Source of the DNA: Oscillospiraceae bacterium NTUH-002-81
GTDB lineage: Bacteria > Bacillota > Clostridia > Lachnospirales > Lachnospiraceae
DNA: 64,000 nt
Direction of reading: 5' to 3'
Assembly: GCA_032620915.1 (NCBI GenBank)
Contig: CP136052.1
Coordinates: 2,146,501 to 2,210,500, forward strand
Shown: piece by piece, positions 25,774-35,284 of the stretch
Layout of the letters: the number at the start of each line of letters is the position of its first letter
Position numbering within the stretch: position 1 is the first letter of the stretch
Program-made: the position numbers and the translations under genes
The notes under the pieces: generated by a model
Database searches by the model: none
Seen by the model: only the letters and a program-made list of their open reading frames with translations
Told to the model about the DNA's origin: nothing

Positions 25774-27141
25774 ATGAGCATTAATGTGTATTCTGATCTT
25801 TCACCGGAAATTATGAACCTGTCCAGACTTGCCCGGGACACCAGCGCCATCAACCCGGAACTGTATACGAAATATGAGGTCAAACGGGGCCTACGGGACA
25901 TCAACGGCAAGGGCGTACTGGCCGGACTGACTGACATTTCCGCTATTACCGCCTACACCATTGAGGATAATGAAATGATCCCCTGCGAGGGAAAACTATA
26001 CTACCGCGGTATCGACATCCACCAGCTGGTCAACGGCTTCGTCTCCGAGAAACGCTTCGGTTTTGAGGAGGTTGCCTACCTGCTCCTGTTCGGGGAGCTT
26101 CCCTCCCGGGCAGAGCTTCTGTCCTTTACGAACCTGCTGGCCAACTACCGCACCCTTCCCACCAGCTTTGTGCGTGACATCATCATGAAGGCGCCCAGCC
26201 AGGACATGATGAATACGCTGGCGCGGAGCGTGCTGACGCTGTATTCCTACGACGACCGGGCAGACGACACCAGCATTCCCAATGTACTGCGGCAGTGTCT
26301 GGAGCTCATCAGCCTGTTCCCGCTACTGTCCATCTACGGCTATCAGGCATACAGCCACTATCATGACGGCAAGAGTCTGTTCATCCATTCCCCGAAGCCG
26401 GAGCTTTCCACTGCGGAAAATATCCTGCACATCCTGCGCCCGGACAGCAAGTACACGGATTTTGAAGCGCGGATCCTGGATATCGCTCTGGTGCTGCACA
26501 TGGAGCACGGCGGCGGTAATAACTCCTCCTTCACGACCCATGTGGTATCTTCCTCCGGCACGGACACCTACTCCACCATTGCGGCAGCTCTGGGCTCCTT
26601 AAAAGGCCCCAAGCACGGCGGCGCCAATGTCAAAGTGGTAAAGATGTTCAACGACATGAAGGAACAGGTGAAAGACTGGAAGGATGAGGAGGAAGTATCC
26701 GCCTATCTCACCCGCCTGCTGCACAAGGAAGCCTTCGACCACGCCGGTCTCATCTACGGTATGGGACACGCGGTTTACTCCCTGTCCGACCCGAGAGCAG
26801 ACATTTTCCGCTCCTTCGTCAAGAAGCTGGCCCAGGAGAAAGGCCGCCAGGACGAATACGAACTGTATTTCCTGACGGAACGTCTGGCCAAGGAAGTCAT
26901 CTCCAGAGAGCGCAAGATCTATAAGGGTGTCAGCGCCAATGTGGACTTCTACAGTGGCTTCGTATACAGCATGCTGGATCTGCCCACCGAACTGTTCACA
27001 CCCATCTTCGCCATGGCCCGGATCGTGGGCTGGAGCGCCCACCGCATCGAGGAGCTGAGCAACGGCGGCAAGATCATCCGCCCGGCTTACAAGAGCATTG
27101 CCAAGCATCGGGAGTACACACGGCTTGGAGACCGTTCCTGA
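25774..27141 (+). CDS. gltA: Citrate synthase (citrate/2-methylcitrate synthase family)
   Basis: A 455-residue citrate-synthase-fold enzyme condensing acetyl-CoA with oxaloacetate. The three catalytic-site regions are LHMEHGGGNNSSFTTHVVSS, the histidine in GSLKGPKHGGANVKVVKMF, and GLIYGMGHAVYSLSDPRADI. An N-terminal extension of about 60 residues precedes the GVLAGLTDISAI block. This longer form is common in Lachnospiraceae and related Clostridia. Use of propionyl-CoA cannot be excluded. It has its own promoter and a shared terminator. Confidence 0.9.
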   Translation: MSINVYSDLSPEIMNLSRLARDTSAINPELYTKYEVKRGLRDINGKGVLAGLTDISAITAYTIEDNEMIPCEGKLYYRGIDIHQLVNGFVSEKRFGFEEVAYLLLFGELPSRAELLSFTNLLANYRTLPTSFVRDIIMKAPSQDMMNTLARSVLTLYSYDDRADDTSIPNVLRQCLELISLFPLLSIYGYQAYSHYHDGKSLFIHSPKPELSTAENILHILRPDSKYTDFEARILDIALVLHMEHGGGNNSSFTTHVVSSSGTDTYSTIAAALGSLKGPKHGGANVKVVKMFNDMKEQVKDWKDEEEVSAYLTRLLHKEAFDHAGLIYGMGHAVYSLSDPRADIFRSFVKKLAQEKGRQDEYELYFLTERLAKEVISRERKIYKGVSANVDFYSGFVYSMLDLPTELFTPIFAMARIVGWSAHRIEELSNGGKIIRPAYKSIAKHREYTRLGDRS

Positions 27142-27160
27142 TCTGTTTTTAAAAGAGAGA

Positions 27161-27222
27161 AAAGAGAGCTGTCCTGTGAACGTCTCATTCTTATGATGTT
27201 CGTTCGCAAAGCAGCTCTCTTT
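27161..27222. terminator. Bidirectional terminator between gltA and the small membrane protein gene
   Basis: AAAGAGAGCTG (27161-27171) pairs with CAGCTCTCTTT (27212-27222), with T-runs outward on both strands. Confidence 0.75.
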
Positions 27223-27226
27223 TTTA

Positions 27227-27602
27227 TTATCTTTTGATACTTTTTTTTCTTAGTATCCCAGTATTTCTGGTACAGCTTCTTGCTCTGGAAGCCAAACCAC
27301 ACCAGCACCAGGAGGAAAATACCCAGCACCCCCATGGTCACCGGCATGGGCAGCATCGTCACATTGCTGTTGATGATGCCCACCAGCGCATCCGCAAAGG
27401 CGGCAATGCCCAGAATGAGCAGCAGCGGCGCCGCCTCCTTCCGGTAGCCCTCCTTGTCCATGCATTTCTCCACATTGACCTCGTTATTCAGGAGCAGACC
27501 TGTCTTGATCTCCCCCTTGAATTTCAGCTGATACCACTGCATCATAATGTAAAAGGCGGCAAACAGCACGATGAGATCCAGGATTCCAAACATATCATTC
27601 AT
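27227..27602 (-). CDS. Hypothetical membrane protein (one frame break near its end)
   Basis: Not a recognised family. About 125 residues: MNDMFGILDLIVLFAAFYIM (helix 1), a polar stretch with NNEVNVEKCMDKEGYRK, AAPLLLILGIAAFADALVGI (helix 2), MPVTMGVLGIFLLVLVWFGF (helix 3) and a basic tail WDTKKKK. As written, the frame runs through the terminator and into gltA. Removing one A from the eight-A run near 27243 gives KKKSIKR and a stop at 27227, just before the hairpin, which is more likely. It precedes nothing obvious; thrC lies 21 bases upstream on the same strand. Confidence 0.6.
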
Positions 27603-27623
27603 AATAAGCCCCGTCCTTCTTTT

Positions 27624-29114
27624 TTATCGGATTCCCAGAAAATCCATCACTGTCTGCTTCATATCTGCAGCGTCGCACACGGTCTTGTGCAACACCGGTG
27701 CCGTACGGATATCTTCAATGGCCTTGGGAACTGCCGTGCCGGAGATCCGGGACAGCTCGTCAGCCAGCTCAAAATCGCCCAGTGCATCGTATTTTTCATC
27801 AATGGCATCCATAACGCTTCTCGTAAACTTGTACGGGCTTGCGGTGGACGCGATGACGGTCTTCGTCTGATCACCGGTCTCCTTTCTGTATTTCTCATAA
27901 ACAGCGGAGCCCACCGCCGTATGGGTATCCATTACATAGCCGGTATCGCCGTAAACGGCTGCGATCCGGGCCTTTGTCTCCTCCTCGGACGCATAGTTGC
28001 CATAGAAATCATGCAGCTGCGCTCTCATGCCGTCGGTGATCTCATAGCGGCCCTCGCAGGACAGCTGTGCCATGAGAGAACGGACAGCCTCCGCATCCTC
28101 CCCTGCGATCTCATAGATCAGGCGCTCCAGGTTGCTGGAGATCAGGATATCCATGGACGGGGAAGACGTCAGCACGAACGGACGGTTCTTATCATAGGTT
28201 CCTGTCTGGAAGAAATCATACAGCACTTTATTTTCATTGGATGCACAGATCAGCTTCGCCAGCGGCACGCCGATGCCCTTTGCCAGGTAAGCGGCCAGAA
28301 TATTGCCAAAGTTACCGGTGGGTACGACCACGTTCAGCGGCTCCCCTTCGGACAGTTCGCCGTTTTCCAGCAGCTTCACATAGGCATATACATAGTAGAC
28401 AACCTGCGGAACAAGGCGGCCGATATTGATGGAATTGGCAGAAGAAAACTGGAAGCCAGCCTCTGCCATCCGTGCCTCCAGCGCCCGGTCAGAGAAAATG
28501 GCTTTCACGCCGCTCTGGGCGTCGTCAAAATTGCCATGGATGCCCACAACAAAGGTGTTGTCCCCCTTCTGGGTCACCATCTGCTTCTCCTGGATGGGGC
28601 TGACGCCGTTCTTCGGATAGAAGACAATGATCTTCGTGCCCGGCACATCGGCAAAGCCTGCCAGGGCAGCCTTGCCGGTGTCTCCGCTGGTGGCTGTCAG
28701 GATCACGATCTCATGCTCCACATGGTTCTTCTTCGCAGCGGTTGTCATCAGATGGGGTAAAATAGACAGCGCCATATCCTTAAATGCGATGGTAGCGCCG
28801 TGGAACAGCTCCAGATAATAAGCATCCTCCACCTTGGCCAGCGGTGCGATCTCCTCGGTGTCAAACTTCTCATCATACGCACAGCGGATGCAGTTCTTCA
28901 GCTCCTCCTCTGTAAAATCAGTCAGGAACAGCTTCATCACCTCATAGGCGATCTCCTGATAGGACATGTTCACCATATCCTTCATGGACAGATCCAGTTC
29001 CGGGATCTGTGCCGGCATGAACAGGCCGCCGTCCTCAGAAAGGCCCTTTAAGATTGCCTGGGAAGCAGTTACCGCAACTTTGTTGTCTCTTGTACTTTTG
29101 TATATCAGATCCAT
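27624..29114 (-). CDS. thrC: Threonine synthase
   Basis: A 496-residue fold-II PLP enzyme making L-threonine from O-phosphohomoserine. The N-terminus is YKSTRDNKVAVTASQAILKG. The PLP lysine lies in ELFHGATIAFKDMALSILPH, and the phosphate-binding glycines are in TATSGDTGKAALAGFADV. The region NSINIGRLVPQVVYYVYAYV is typical of the long (class I) threonine synthases. It is full length. Confidence 0.95.
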   Translation of the reverse strand: MDLIYKSTRDNKVAVTASQAILKGLSEDGGLFMPAQIPELDLSMKDMVNMSYQEIAYEVMKLFLTDFTEEELKNCIRCAYDEKFDTEEIAPLAKVEDAYYLELFHGATIAFKDMALSILPHLMTTAAKKNHVEHEIVILTATSGDTGKAALAGFADVPGTKIIVFYPKNGVSPIQEKQMVTQKGDNTFVVGIHGNFDDAQSGVKAIFSDRALEARMAEAGFQFSSANSINIGRLVPQVVYYVYAYVKLLENGELSEGEPLNVVVPTGNFGNILAAYLAKGIGVPLAKLICASNENKVLYDFFQTGTYDKNRPFVLTSSPSMDILISSNLERLIYEIAGEDAEAVRSLMAQLSCEGRYEITDGMRAQLHDFYGNYASEEETKARIAAVYGDTGYVMDTHTAVGSAVYEKYRKETGDQTKTVIASTASPYKFTRSVMDAIDEKYDALGDFELADELSRISGTAVPKAIEDIRTAPVLHKTVCDAADMKQTVMDFLGIR

Positions 29115-29183
29115 GGTATCCTTCCTTTTCCGTTTGGGATTTTGGAGTTAGTATAACACATGTTTCTGAAAGGAACAAGGCTT

Positions 29184-29756
29184 TTATAAAGTATAGAACT
29201 CGTGCCCGCCATGCACCGCCACCTTCGTCAGGCTCCGGTCAAACCAGCGCATATTGGCGGAGGCCGCATACCGTCTGGCCGCAAAATACAGCGCGCCGTT
29301 GGAATAATCCTCCCCGCCCAGTGCCCGTTTCACCGCCACCTGGGTATCCGACGAGATCTTCACCCGGTTGATCTTCCCGCTGGACACCGGCGAAAACTGG
29401 CCGCTGGCATACACTACCTCCGTGACCGTGTCCGGAAATTTGCTGTGAGCCACCCGGTTTAAGATCACATTGGCTACCATGATCTTACCCACGGTATCCT
29501 CGCCTCCGGCCTCCGCCTCCACAATCCGACAGAGGGTATTGTAATCCTTTTCATTATACACGGTGTTCGTATACGCCACCGTCATGATCTCCTTCTGGGC
29601 GCCGTTGAGACAGGCATAGCTGTACGCCTGGGTGTTTGCCTCCACCACAATCTGTTCCTTTATCTCCTCTACCGCACCAATTCCCAGCATTCCCGTAACC
29701 ACCAGAGCCGCCGTCAGCGCAGACAGACCTTTTCGAATTTTCATGCATTCTTTCAT
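29184..29756 (-). CDS. Exported SleB/CwlJ-type cell wall hydrolase
   Basis: A 190-residue secreted protein. MKECMKIRKGLSALTAALVV forms a signal peptide, with cleavage possible after VVEA or near residue 40. The Hydrolase_2 domain of spore-cortex lytic enzymes follows: DYNTLCRIVEAEAGGEDTVG, IMVANVILNRVAHSKFPDTV, ASGQFSPVSSGKI and GALYFAARRYA. These enzymes cut peptidoglycan, some during spore germination. The ATG at 29756 with AAAGGAG before it is preferred over one at 29798. Confidence 0.85.
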   Translation of the reverse strand: MKECMKIRKGLSALTAALVVTGMLGIGAVEEIKEQIVVEANTQAYSYACLNGAQKEIMTVAYTNTVYNEKDYNTLCRIVEAEAGGEDTVGKIMVANVILNRVAHSKFPDTVTEVVYASGQFSPVSSGKINRVKISSDTQVAVKRALGGEDYSNGALYFAARRYAASANMRWFDRSLTKVAVHGGHEFYTL

Positions 29757-29957
29757 GATTTTGCCACTCCTTTCTTTCATGAAAAAAAGACAGTACAAGC
29801 AACCATTACGTCACATGTTTGTAATATTGTTAATATCTTTTTAACATTTTCGGCAACTCAACAAAATTCTATGCATGATTTTTTCAAAAAGAACCGATTC
29901 TGCATCTAAAATTCATCTGGAAATTTCGACAGCATCCGCGAATTCCTGATAACAAAA

Positions 29958-29986
29958 GACCCCCGGCAGCGGATGCTCCAGGAGTC
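29958..29986 (-). terminator. Terminator after ybaK
   Basis: On the minus strand GACTCCTGG pairs with CCGGGGGTC (some G-T pairs), followed by TTTTGTT. It is 26 bases past the ybaK stop. Confidence 0.7.
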
Positions 29987-30011
29987 TATTTTGTAACATT
30001 TATGTAATTAT

Positions 30012-30491
30012 TCAGTCTTTCACAAGGTCGGCAAACACCGCTTCCGTAAACGTGCCCAGCGCCTCCGGGTGCAGAAGCACCTGCTCGCCCCGCACACCGC
30101 CGCTGACAGCGATCTCGTCAAACAGCTGAGCTGTCTCGTCGATGTAGGTGGGGAACTTTTTCTTCATGCCGATGGGGGAACAGCCGCCCCGGATGTAACC
30201 CGTGGTCGGCAGCAGCTCCTTTAACGGCAACATTTCCACTTTCTTTGCCTTGCATGCCCGGGCCACTTTTTTCAGATCCAGCTCCTGATCCACGGGAATG
30301 CAGCACACATAATGGCCGCCCTTTTCATCTTTCAGCACCAGCGTCTTGAAAATCTGCTCGCAGGGCTGTCCCAGCTGCTCTGCCACATGAACGCCGGACA
30401 GATCCGACTCGTCCACCTCATATTCCATCGTGCGATACGGAATGCTCGCCTTGTCCAGCACCCGCATGACGTTTGTTTTCGTCTTATTCAT
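30012..30491 (-). CDS. ybaK: Cys-tRNA(Pro)/Cys-tRNA(Cys) deacylase
   Basis: A 159-residue YbaK/EbsC protein, which removes wrongly attached amino acids from tRNA in trans. Typical blocks are TNVMRVLDKASIPYRTMEYE, HVAEQLGQPCEQIFKTLVLK, VCCIPVDQELDLKKVARACK and TTGYIRGGCSPIGMKKKFPT. The GGCSPIGMKK loop holds the active-site glycine and lysines. It is a single gene with its own terminator. The 219-base gap after it shows no gene. Confidence 0.9.
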   Translation of the reverse strand: MNKTKTNVMRVLDKASIPYRTMEYEVDESDLSGVHVAEQLGQPCEQIFKTLVLKDEKGGHYVCCIPVDQELDLKKVARACKAKKVEMLPLKELLPTTGYIRGGCSPIGMKKKFPTYIDETAQLFDEIAVSGGVRGEQVLLHPEALGTFTEAVFADLVKD

Positions 30492-30710
30492 CGTTTTCCC
30501 TCCATTTTATTCTATCGACATTCTGAACCGATCATCGATTACTTTCCTGTAACACCGATATCTGCACTGTCATATTTATATCAATGATTCCCGAAAGTCA
30601 GAATCACAAATCTGGCAAAGTTCCGGGGATCTGTTGCAGATCAAAAGACTATGAATCTGTGGTCTGTACCAACCGAACAGCAGACAGATAGCATGGGATT
30701 CTCCAGATAA

Positions 30711-30992
30711 TTAGTCTTTGACTTGAAAATCCAGTTCCCCGCTGACGACCGGCACTTTCTGCTCCTCATACTCCATCACCCGGATGAACCCGTGTCCCCG
30801 CAGGATCATCCCCACAAACCGGTTCACATCCCCGTCCAGGCCCTGCACCTCCAGCTCCACCCGGCCATCGTCCAGATTCGACACCCAGCCGGTGAGATGG
30901 CAGCTCTCCGCGCACTGTCTGGCAAACCAGCGAAAGCCCACGCCCTGTACCATGCCGCCAACCAGGATATATTTTCTTATTTTTTCTTCCAT
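30711..30992 (-). CDS. acyP: Acylphosphatase
   Basis: A 93-residue acylphosphatase that hydrolyses carboxyl-phosphate bonds. The phosphate loop VGGMVQGVGFRWFARQCAES carries the catalytic arginine, and GWVSNLDDGRVELEVQG carries the catalytic asparagine. The ATG at 30992 has GGAGGG eight bases before it, inside a hairpin arm (31001-31030). The ATG at 31022 upstream would read into that hairpin and is less likely. Confidence 0.9.
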   Translation of the reverse strand: MEEKIRKYILVGGMVQGVGFRWFARQCAESCHLTGWVSNLDDGRVELEVQGLDGDVNRFVGMILRGHGFIRVMEYEEQKVPVVSGELDFQVKD

Positions 30993-31000
30993 ATAAAATA

Positions 31001-31030
31001 CCCTCCGGAGGGGATTTCCCATCCGAAGGG
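31001..31030 (-). promoter_or_regulatory. Hairpin covering the acyP ribosome-binding site
   Basis: On the minus strand CCCTTCGGA pairs with TCCGGAGGG. The 3' arm includes the acyP Shine-Dalgarno GGAGGG and is followed by TATTTTAT. It may end leuD transcripts or limit acyP translation. Confidence 0.5.
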
Positions 31031-31066
31031 CACATATGATTTTTCTGCTGTCACAACAGAAGTGAC

Positions 31067-31561
31067 TTATTCGTTCTCCTGGCTGTTGATGTAATTGATC
31101 AGGCCCTCAGCCTTGATGATCTTCTGCATAAACTCCGGAAATGCCTGTCCCTGGAACTGGGTTCCCTTCGTTTTATTATAGATCATGCCGCTGTCAAAGT
31201 CTACCTCGACTTCGTCTCCTGCGTCAATGCCCTGGGCTGCTGCCGGGCACTCGATGATGGGCAGACCGATGTTGATGGCGTTCCGGTAAAAAATGCGGGC
31301 AAAGGTCTCTGCGATGACGCAGCTGATGCCGGACTCCTTGATGACGATGGGGGCATGTTCTCTGGAGGAACCGCAGCCAAAGTTCTTGTTGGCAACCATG
31401 ATGTCACCTTTTTTTACATTTTTTACAAAATCCTTATCAATATCCTCCATGCAGTGCTCTGCCAGCTCTGAATAGTTGGTGATGTTCAGATATCTTGCCG
31501 GGATGATAACGTCTGTATCCACGTTGTCTCCATATTTAAATACGCTTCCGCATGCTTTCAT
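31067..31561 (-). CDS. leuD: 3-isopropylmalate dehydratase small subunit
   Basis: A 164-residue small subunit of the aconitase superfamily. The swivelling domain shows [20 protein letters not shown], then [20 protein letters not shown] and [16 protein letters not shown]. With LeuC it isomerises 2- to 3-isopropylmalate through a 4Fe-4S enzyme. It follows leuC by 17 bases. This short form is the kind shared by LeuD and homoaconitase-like enzymes, so substrate is not certain. No leuA or leuB is near. Confidence 0.88.
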   Translation of the reverse strand: MKACGSVFKYGDNVDTDVIIPARYLNITNYSELAEHCMEDIDKDFVKNVKKGDIMVANKNFGCGSSREHAPIVIKESGISCVIAETFARIFYRNAINIGLPIIECPAAAQGIDAGDEVEVDFDSGMIYNKTKGTQFQGQAFPEFMQKIIKAEGLINYINSQENE

Positions 31562-31578
31562 GATTCGTTCCCTCCTTC

Positions 31579-32847
31579 TTAGTTCTCTTCCAGCTCACAG
31601 GGGCAGGAAATCTTACCGGTGATGGCGCTTGCTGCTGCAACTGCCGGGCTGGCAAGATAGATTTCAGAGGTTACATCTCCCATACGGCCCACAAAGTTCC
31701 GGTTCGTGGTGGAGACACAGCGCTCGCCTGCTGCCAGGATACCCATATGGCCGCCCAGGCAAGGACCGCAGGTCGGGGTGCTCACGATGGCACCGGACTC
31801 GATGAAGGTCTGTACATAACCGGCGTTGATGGCATCCAGGTAGATCTGCTGGGTGCCCGGGATCACGATGACACGGACGTTCTTGGCTACCTTTCTGCCC
31901 TTCATGATCTCTGCAGCGATCCGAAGGTCTTCCAGTCTGCCGTTGGTGCAGGAGCCGATGACTACCTGATCGATGGCGATATCGCCCACCTCGTCGATGG
32001 TGTGGGTGTTCTCCGGCAGGTGCGGGAAGGATACGGTGGGCTTTAATGCAGACAGATCGATGGTGTAGGTCTCCTCATACACCGCATCCTCATCAGCCTC
32101 GTAAACGGTGTACGGACGGCTGCCGTGCTCCTTCATATAAGCGATGGTCTTGTCGTCTACCGGGAAAATGCCGTTCTTGCCGCCGGCCTCAATGGCCATG
32201 TTACAGACAGTGAAACGGTCGTCCATGGACAGATACTGGATACCGTCGCCCACGAACTCCATGGATTTGTAAAGGGCACCGTCCACGCCGATCATGCCGA
32301 TGATATGTAAAATGATATCCTTACCGGAAATGTACTTGGCCGGCTTGCCAGTGAGCACAAATTTCAGCGCTGCAGGCACCTTGAACCAGGCTTTTCCGGT
32401 CGCCATGCCTGCTGCCATATCGGTACTTCCCACACCGGTGGAAAATGCACCAAGTGCGCCGTAGGTACAGGTGTGAGAGTCTGCGCCGATGATGGCATCT
32501 CCGGCCACGGTCAGACCCTGCTCCGGAAGCAGCGCATGTTCGATACCCATGGTTCCCACGTCAAAATAGTTGGTGATATCGTGTGCGCAGGCAAACTCTC
32601 TGACGCATTTGCAGTTTTCCGCAGATTTGATATCTTTATTCGGTGTAAAATGGTCCATGACAAGGGCAATCTTCTCTTTATCAAATACACCCTTGCGATC
32701 CATTTTTTTCAATTCTTTCAAAGCCACCGGCGTTGTGATGTCGTTGCCGAGTACCAGATCCAACTTTGCCTCGATGAGCTGTCCGGCCTCCACAGATGCC
32801 AGTCCGGCATGGGCAGCCAGAATCTTCTGTGTCATTGTCATTCCCAT
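31579..32847 (-). CDS. leuC: 3-isopropylmalate dehydratase large subunit
   Basis: A 422-residue large subunit of the LeuC/HacA branch. Cluster-ligand cysteines are in [18 protein letters not shown] and [15 protein letters not shown]; further family motifs are [35 protein letters not shown] and RNFVGRMGD. It starts with ATG at 32847 behind AAGGAGG. It is divergent from a LysR regulator, with two palindromes between them. An alternative role as an aconitase or another hydro-lyase cannot be ruled out, since the other leucine genes are absent. Confidence 0.88.
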   Translation of the reverse strand: MGMTMTQKILAAHAGLASVEAGQLIEAKLDLVLGNDITTPVALKELKKMDRKGVFDKEKIALVMDHFTPNKDIKSAENCKCVREFACAHDITNYFDVGTMGIEHALLPEQGLTVAGDAIIGADSHTCTYGALGAFSTGVGSTDMAAGMATGKAWFKVPAALKFVLTGKPAKYISGKDIILHIIGMIGVDGALYKSMEFVGDGIQYLSMDDRFTVCNMAIEAGGKNGIFPVDDKTIAYMKEHGSRPYTVYEADEDAVYEETYTIDLSALKPTVSFPHLPENTHTIDEVGDIAIDQVVIGSCTNGRLEDLRIAAEIMKGRKVAKNVRVIVIPGTQQIYLDAINAGYVQTFIESGAIVSTPTCGPCLGGHMGILAAGERCVSTTNRNFVGRMGDVTSEIYLASPAVAAASAITGKISCPCELEEN

Positions 32848-32880
32848 AATGGTTTCCTCCTTACATTTGCTGTTGCCAGC

Positions 32881-32944
32881 ATATCATATTTTTTGATATA
32901 ATTGAAATACATATTATAAATATCTTTTATAACTTCAAGTTATA
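32881..32944. promoter_or_regulatory. Divergent leuCD/lysR control region with two palindromes
   Basis: ATATCA-N7-TGATAT (32881-32899) fits the T-N11-A pattern of LysR-type sites. TATAACTTCAAGTTATA (32928-32944) is a perfect 17-base palindrome just before the lysR ribosome-binding site, well placed for autoregulation. Confidence 0.55.
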
Positions 32945-32957
32945 GAAAGGAGATTCC

Positions 32958-33860
32958 ATGGAATCCACACTTTCTCTTTATAAGATTTTTTATACAGTAG
33001 CCAACACCCAGAATATTTCCCGGGCATCCCGGGAGCTGTATATCAGCCAGCCCGCCATCAGCAAGGCCATTCAGAAACTGGAACAGTCGCTGGGCGTCAC
33101 CCTGTTCTACCGGAACAGCCGGGGCGTCACCCTGACCCATGAGGGTACCGTGCTCTACACCCATGTGCAGAATGCTTTTCAGTCCATCTCCCTGGGCGAG
33201 GAGGCTGTCCGCCGGGAGGCCACCGGAGACAGCGGCACCCTGCATATCGGCGTCAGCACAACGTTGTGTAAATACCTGCTGCTGCCCTATCTGAAGGAAT
33301 TCATCCGGGAGCATCCATCCATCCGCATTTCCATTACCTGCCAGTCCTCGGCCCGCACCATGGAAATGTTAAAAAAGAACCAGCTGGATCTTGGGCTCAT
33401 CGGCCCGCCCGCCAGCGGCTCTTCCCTGCTTTTCTTCTCCGTGGGCAGCATCCACGATATTTTTGTAGCCACCGAGGATTACCGGCGCAATCTCCATCTG
33501 CCCGCAGATGCCGACACCGCCCAGATCTTCCACACCGCCACCATCATGCTGCTGGATCAGGAGAACTACACGCGAAAATACATCAACGAATATATGGAAC
33601 AGAATCACATCGAGGCCCCGAATTTTCTGGAAGTGTCCGACATGGATCTGCTCATCGAATTTTCCCGGATCAGCATGGGCATCGGCTGCGTCATCAAAGA
33701 GTTTGTCCAGGACGATCTGAAAAGCGGCCGCCTGCTGGAGCTGCCGCTGGATATTCCCATCCACACCCGGCCCGTGGGCTTCGCCTGCCAGGAGGCTGCT
33801 GCGGCACAGGGGCCGCTGGCAAGATTTCTGGAATTTTTCCAGAAGCAGACAGCAAACTAA
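32958..33860 (+). CDS. LysR-family transcriptional regulator
   Basis: A 300-residue LysR-type regulator. The N-terminal winged HTH is LYKIFYTVANTQNISRASRE through QPAISKAIQKLEQSLGVTLF. The C-terminal effector-binding domain begins around residue 90 with GTLHIGVSTTLCKYLLLPYL and ends at residue 300. It is divergent from leuCD with 110 bases between, so it probably controls them. The ligand is unknown; in related cases it is a pathway intermediate. Confidence 0.9.
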   Translation: MESTLSLYKIFYTVANTQNISRASRELYISQPAISKAIQKLEQSLGVTLFYRNSRGVTLTHEGTVLYTHVQNAFQSISLGEEAVRREATGDSGTLHIGVSTTLCKYLLLPYLKEFIREHPSIRISITCQSSARTMEMLKKNQLDLGLIGPPASGSSLLFFSVGSIHDIFVATEDYRRNLHLPADADTAQIFHTATIMLLDQENYTRKYINEYMEQNHIEAPNFLEVSDMDLLIEFSRISMGIGCVIKEFVQDDLKSGRLLELPLDIPIHTRPVGFACQEAAAAQGPLARFLEFFQKQTAN

Positions 33861-33862
33861 AT

Positions 33863-34462
33863 TTATAAATTCAATCTCAACTGTACCTCTTCTTCTGCCT
33901 CGGCCTTGAAGTCTGCCACCTGCTCCGGCGCCACCACCGGCAGGTCGTCCAGCGACTGGACGCCAAAGCTGCGCAGGAATTCCTCTGTGGTGCCGAACAG
34001 CAGCGGCCGTCCCGGCGCATCGAGACGCCCCACCTCGCAGATCAGATTGTATTCCACCAGACGGTTCACCGCATGGTCGCTCTTGACGCCGCGGATCTTC
34101 TCAATCTCCAGTCGAGTCACAGGCTGCTTGTAGGCCACGATGGACAGCGTCTCCAGCAGCACGTCCGTCAGCACCTGTTTCTTCGGCTGGGTAGCCACCT
34201 TAATGATCGTATCGTAAAATTCCGGCGCCGTACACATCTGAAAGGAATCCTCCAGCTCGATGATGCGCACGCCTCTGCCCTCCTGGGCATATCGGTCCAT
34301 CATGTTATGGATCAGCTTTCTCGTGGTCTCCTCATCGTGCTCGATGGCTGCCGCCAGCCGGGAAAGCTCCACGGAATTTCCCATGGTAAATAAGATTGCC
34401 TCTATCGTTGCTTCCAGTTTTTTGATCTCCACGTCTGTTCCGCTCCGTCCTTTCTTCTGCAT
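33863..34462 (-). CDS. scpB: Segregation and condensation protein B
   Basis: A 199-residue ScpB with two winged-helix domains. It begins MQKKGRSGTDVEIKKLEATI; conserved parts are EAILFTMGNSVELSRLA, VLTDVLLETLSIVAYKQPVT and GRPLLFGTTEEFLRSFGV. It binds the kleisin ScpA in the SMC condensin complex. Its ATG directly follows the scpA stop codon, so the pair is translationally coupled. Confidence 0.95.
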   Translation of the reverse strand: MQKKGRSGTDVEIKKLEATIEAILFTMGNSVELSRLAAAIEHDEETTRKLIHNMMDRYAQEGRGVRIIELEDSFQMCTAPEFYDTIIKVATQPKKQVLTDVLLETLSIVAYKQPVTRLEIEKIRGVKSDHAVNRLVEYNLICEVGRLDAPGRPLLFGTTEEFLRSFGVQSLDDLPVVAPEQVADFKAEAEEEVQLRLNL

Positions 34463-35254
34463 TTATCCGTAAATATTGGAATCCTGCCATTCCTCTTCCA
34501 GAAACTCTGCTTCCGCCACAAATTCCACATCAATGTCTGCAAAGGTTTTCTCCTGATCCACGGTGAGAAGGCCGCCCCGCACCAGTTCCAGCAGCGCTAA
34601 AAAGGTAACGATGCAGTGCATCTTCGTCGTCTGCTCTGCCAGCAGCGCCTTAAAGCTGAACCGTCCCCGCTCTTTAGCGTAAGCGGCCACATAGGCGATC
34701 TTGTCCGTCAGGCTCACCTCTTCCTTTTCCAACCGTCCGAATTTGCTTCGCACCGGGTCGATCTTCTCTTCCTGCCGCTTCATCAGTTCCTTGAACACCG
34801 CGTTTAACCGGGTCAGCGTCAGCCCGTCCAACAACTCGTCAAGATCCACCGGCTGGCGGTAATCCTTCACCTCGTCCGGCAGCGTCGGGGGCTTGTACAT
34901 GGCTTTTCCCGCATCCACCATCCGGTCTTTCAGCTCCAGCGACATGTATTTGTACATCTTATATTCCAGCAGCTTCTCCACCAGCTCCTGTCTCGGGTCT
35001 TCCTCCTCGCCCTCCTCATTCACCTCGGCGGGCAGCAGCATCCGGGCCTTAATGTTCAGAAGGGTGGCCGCCATGACGAGAAACTCACTCATGATGTTCA
35101 GATCCCGCCGCTGCATTTCCCGGATATACGCCATGTACTGGTTCGTGATCTCCACGATAGGAATATCATAAATATTTACTTTATTTTTATCGATCAGGTG
35201 TAAAAGAAGATCCAGAGGACCTTCAAACGCCTTTAATTTTACGGATAATTCCAT
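34463..35254 (-). CDS. scpA: Segregation and condensation protein A (kleisin)
   Basis: A 263-residue ScpA. The N-terminal SMC-contact segment is LKAFEGPLDLLLHLIDKNKV, followed by IYDIPIVEITNQYMAYIREM and EFLVMAATLLNIKARMLLP. The middle is acidic (EEGEEEDPRQELVEK), and the C-terminal winged helix has VTFLALLELVRGGLLTVDQE. With ScpB and Smc it organises and separates chromosomes. Confidence 0.95.
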   Translation of the reverse strand: MELSVKLKAFEGPLDLLLHLIDKNKVNIYDIPIVEITNQYMAYIREMQRRDLNIMSEFLVMAATLLNIKARMLLPAEVNEEGEEEDPRQELVEKLLEYKMYKYMSLELKDRMVDAGKAMYKPPTLPDEVKDYRQPVDLDELLDGLTLTRLNAVFKELMKRQEEKIDPVRSKFGRLEKEEVSLTDKIAYVAAYAKERGRFSFKALLAEQTTKMHCIVTFLALLELVRGGLLTVDQEKTFADIDVEFVAEAEFLEEEWQDSNIYG

Positions 35255-35284
35255 CTAGTACGTCCTTTTCCTGCTTGCTATTAA

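Noticed and set aside
27234..28760. A 508-codon open frame opposite thrC on the plus strand.
   Set aside because: It is antisense to a gene with clear threonine synthase motifs, has no ribosome-binding site and shows no family features. Codon bias of the true gene keeps the opposite frame open.
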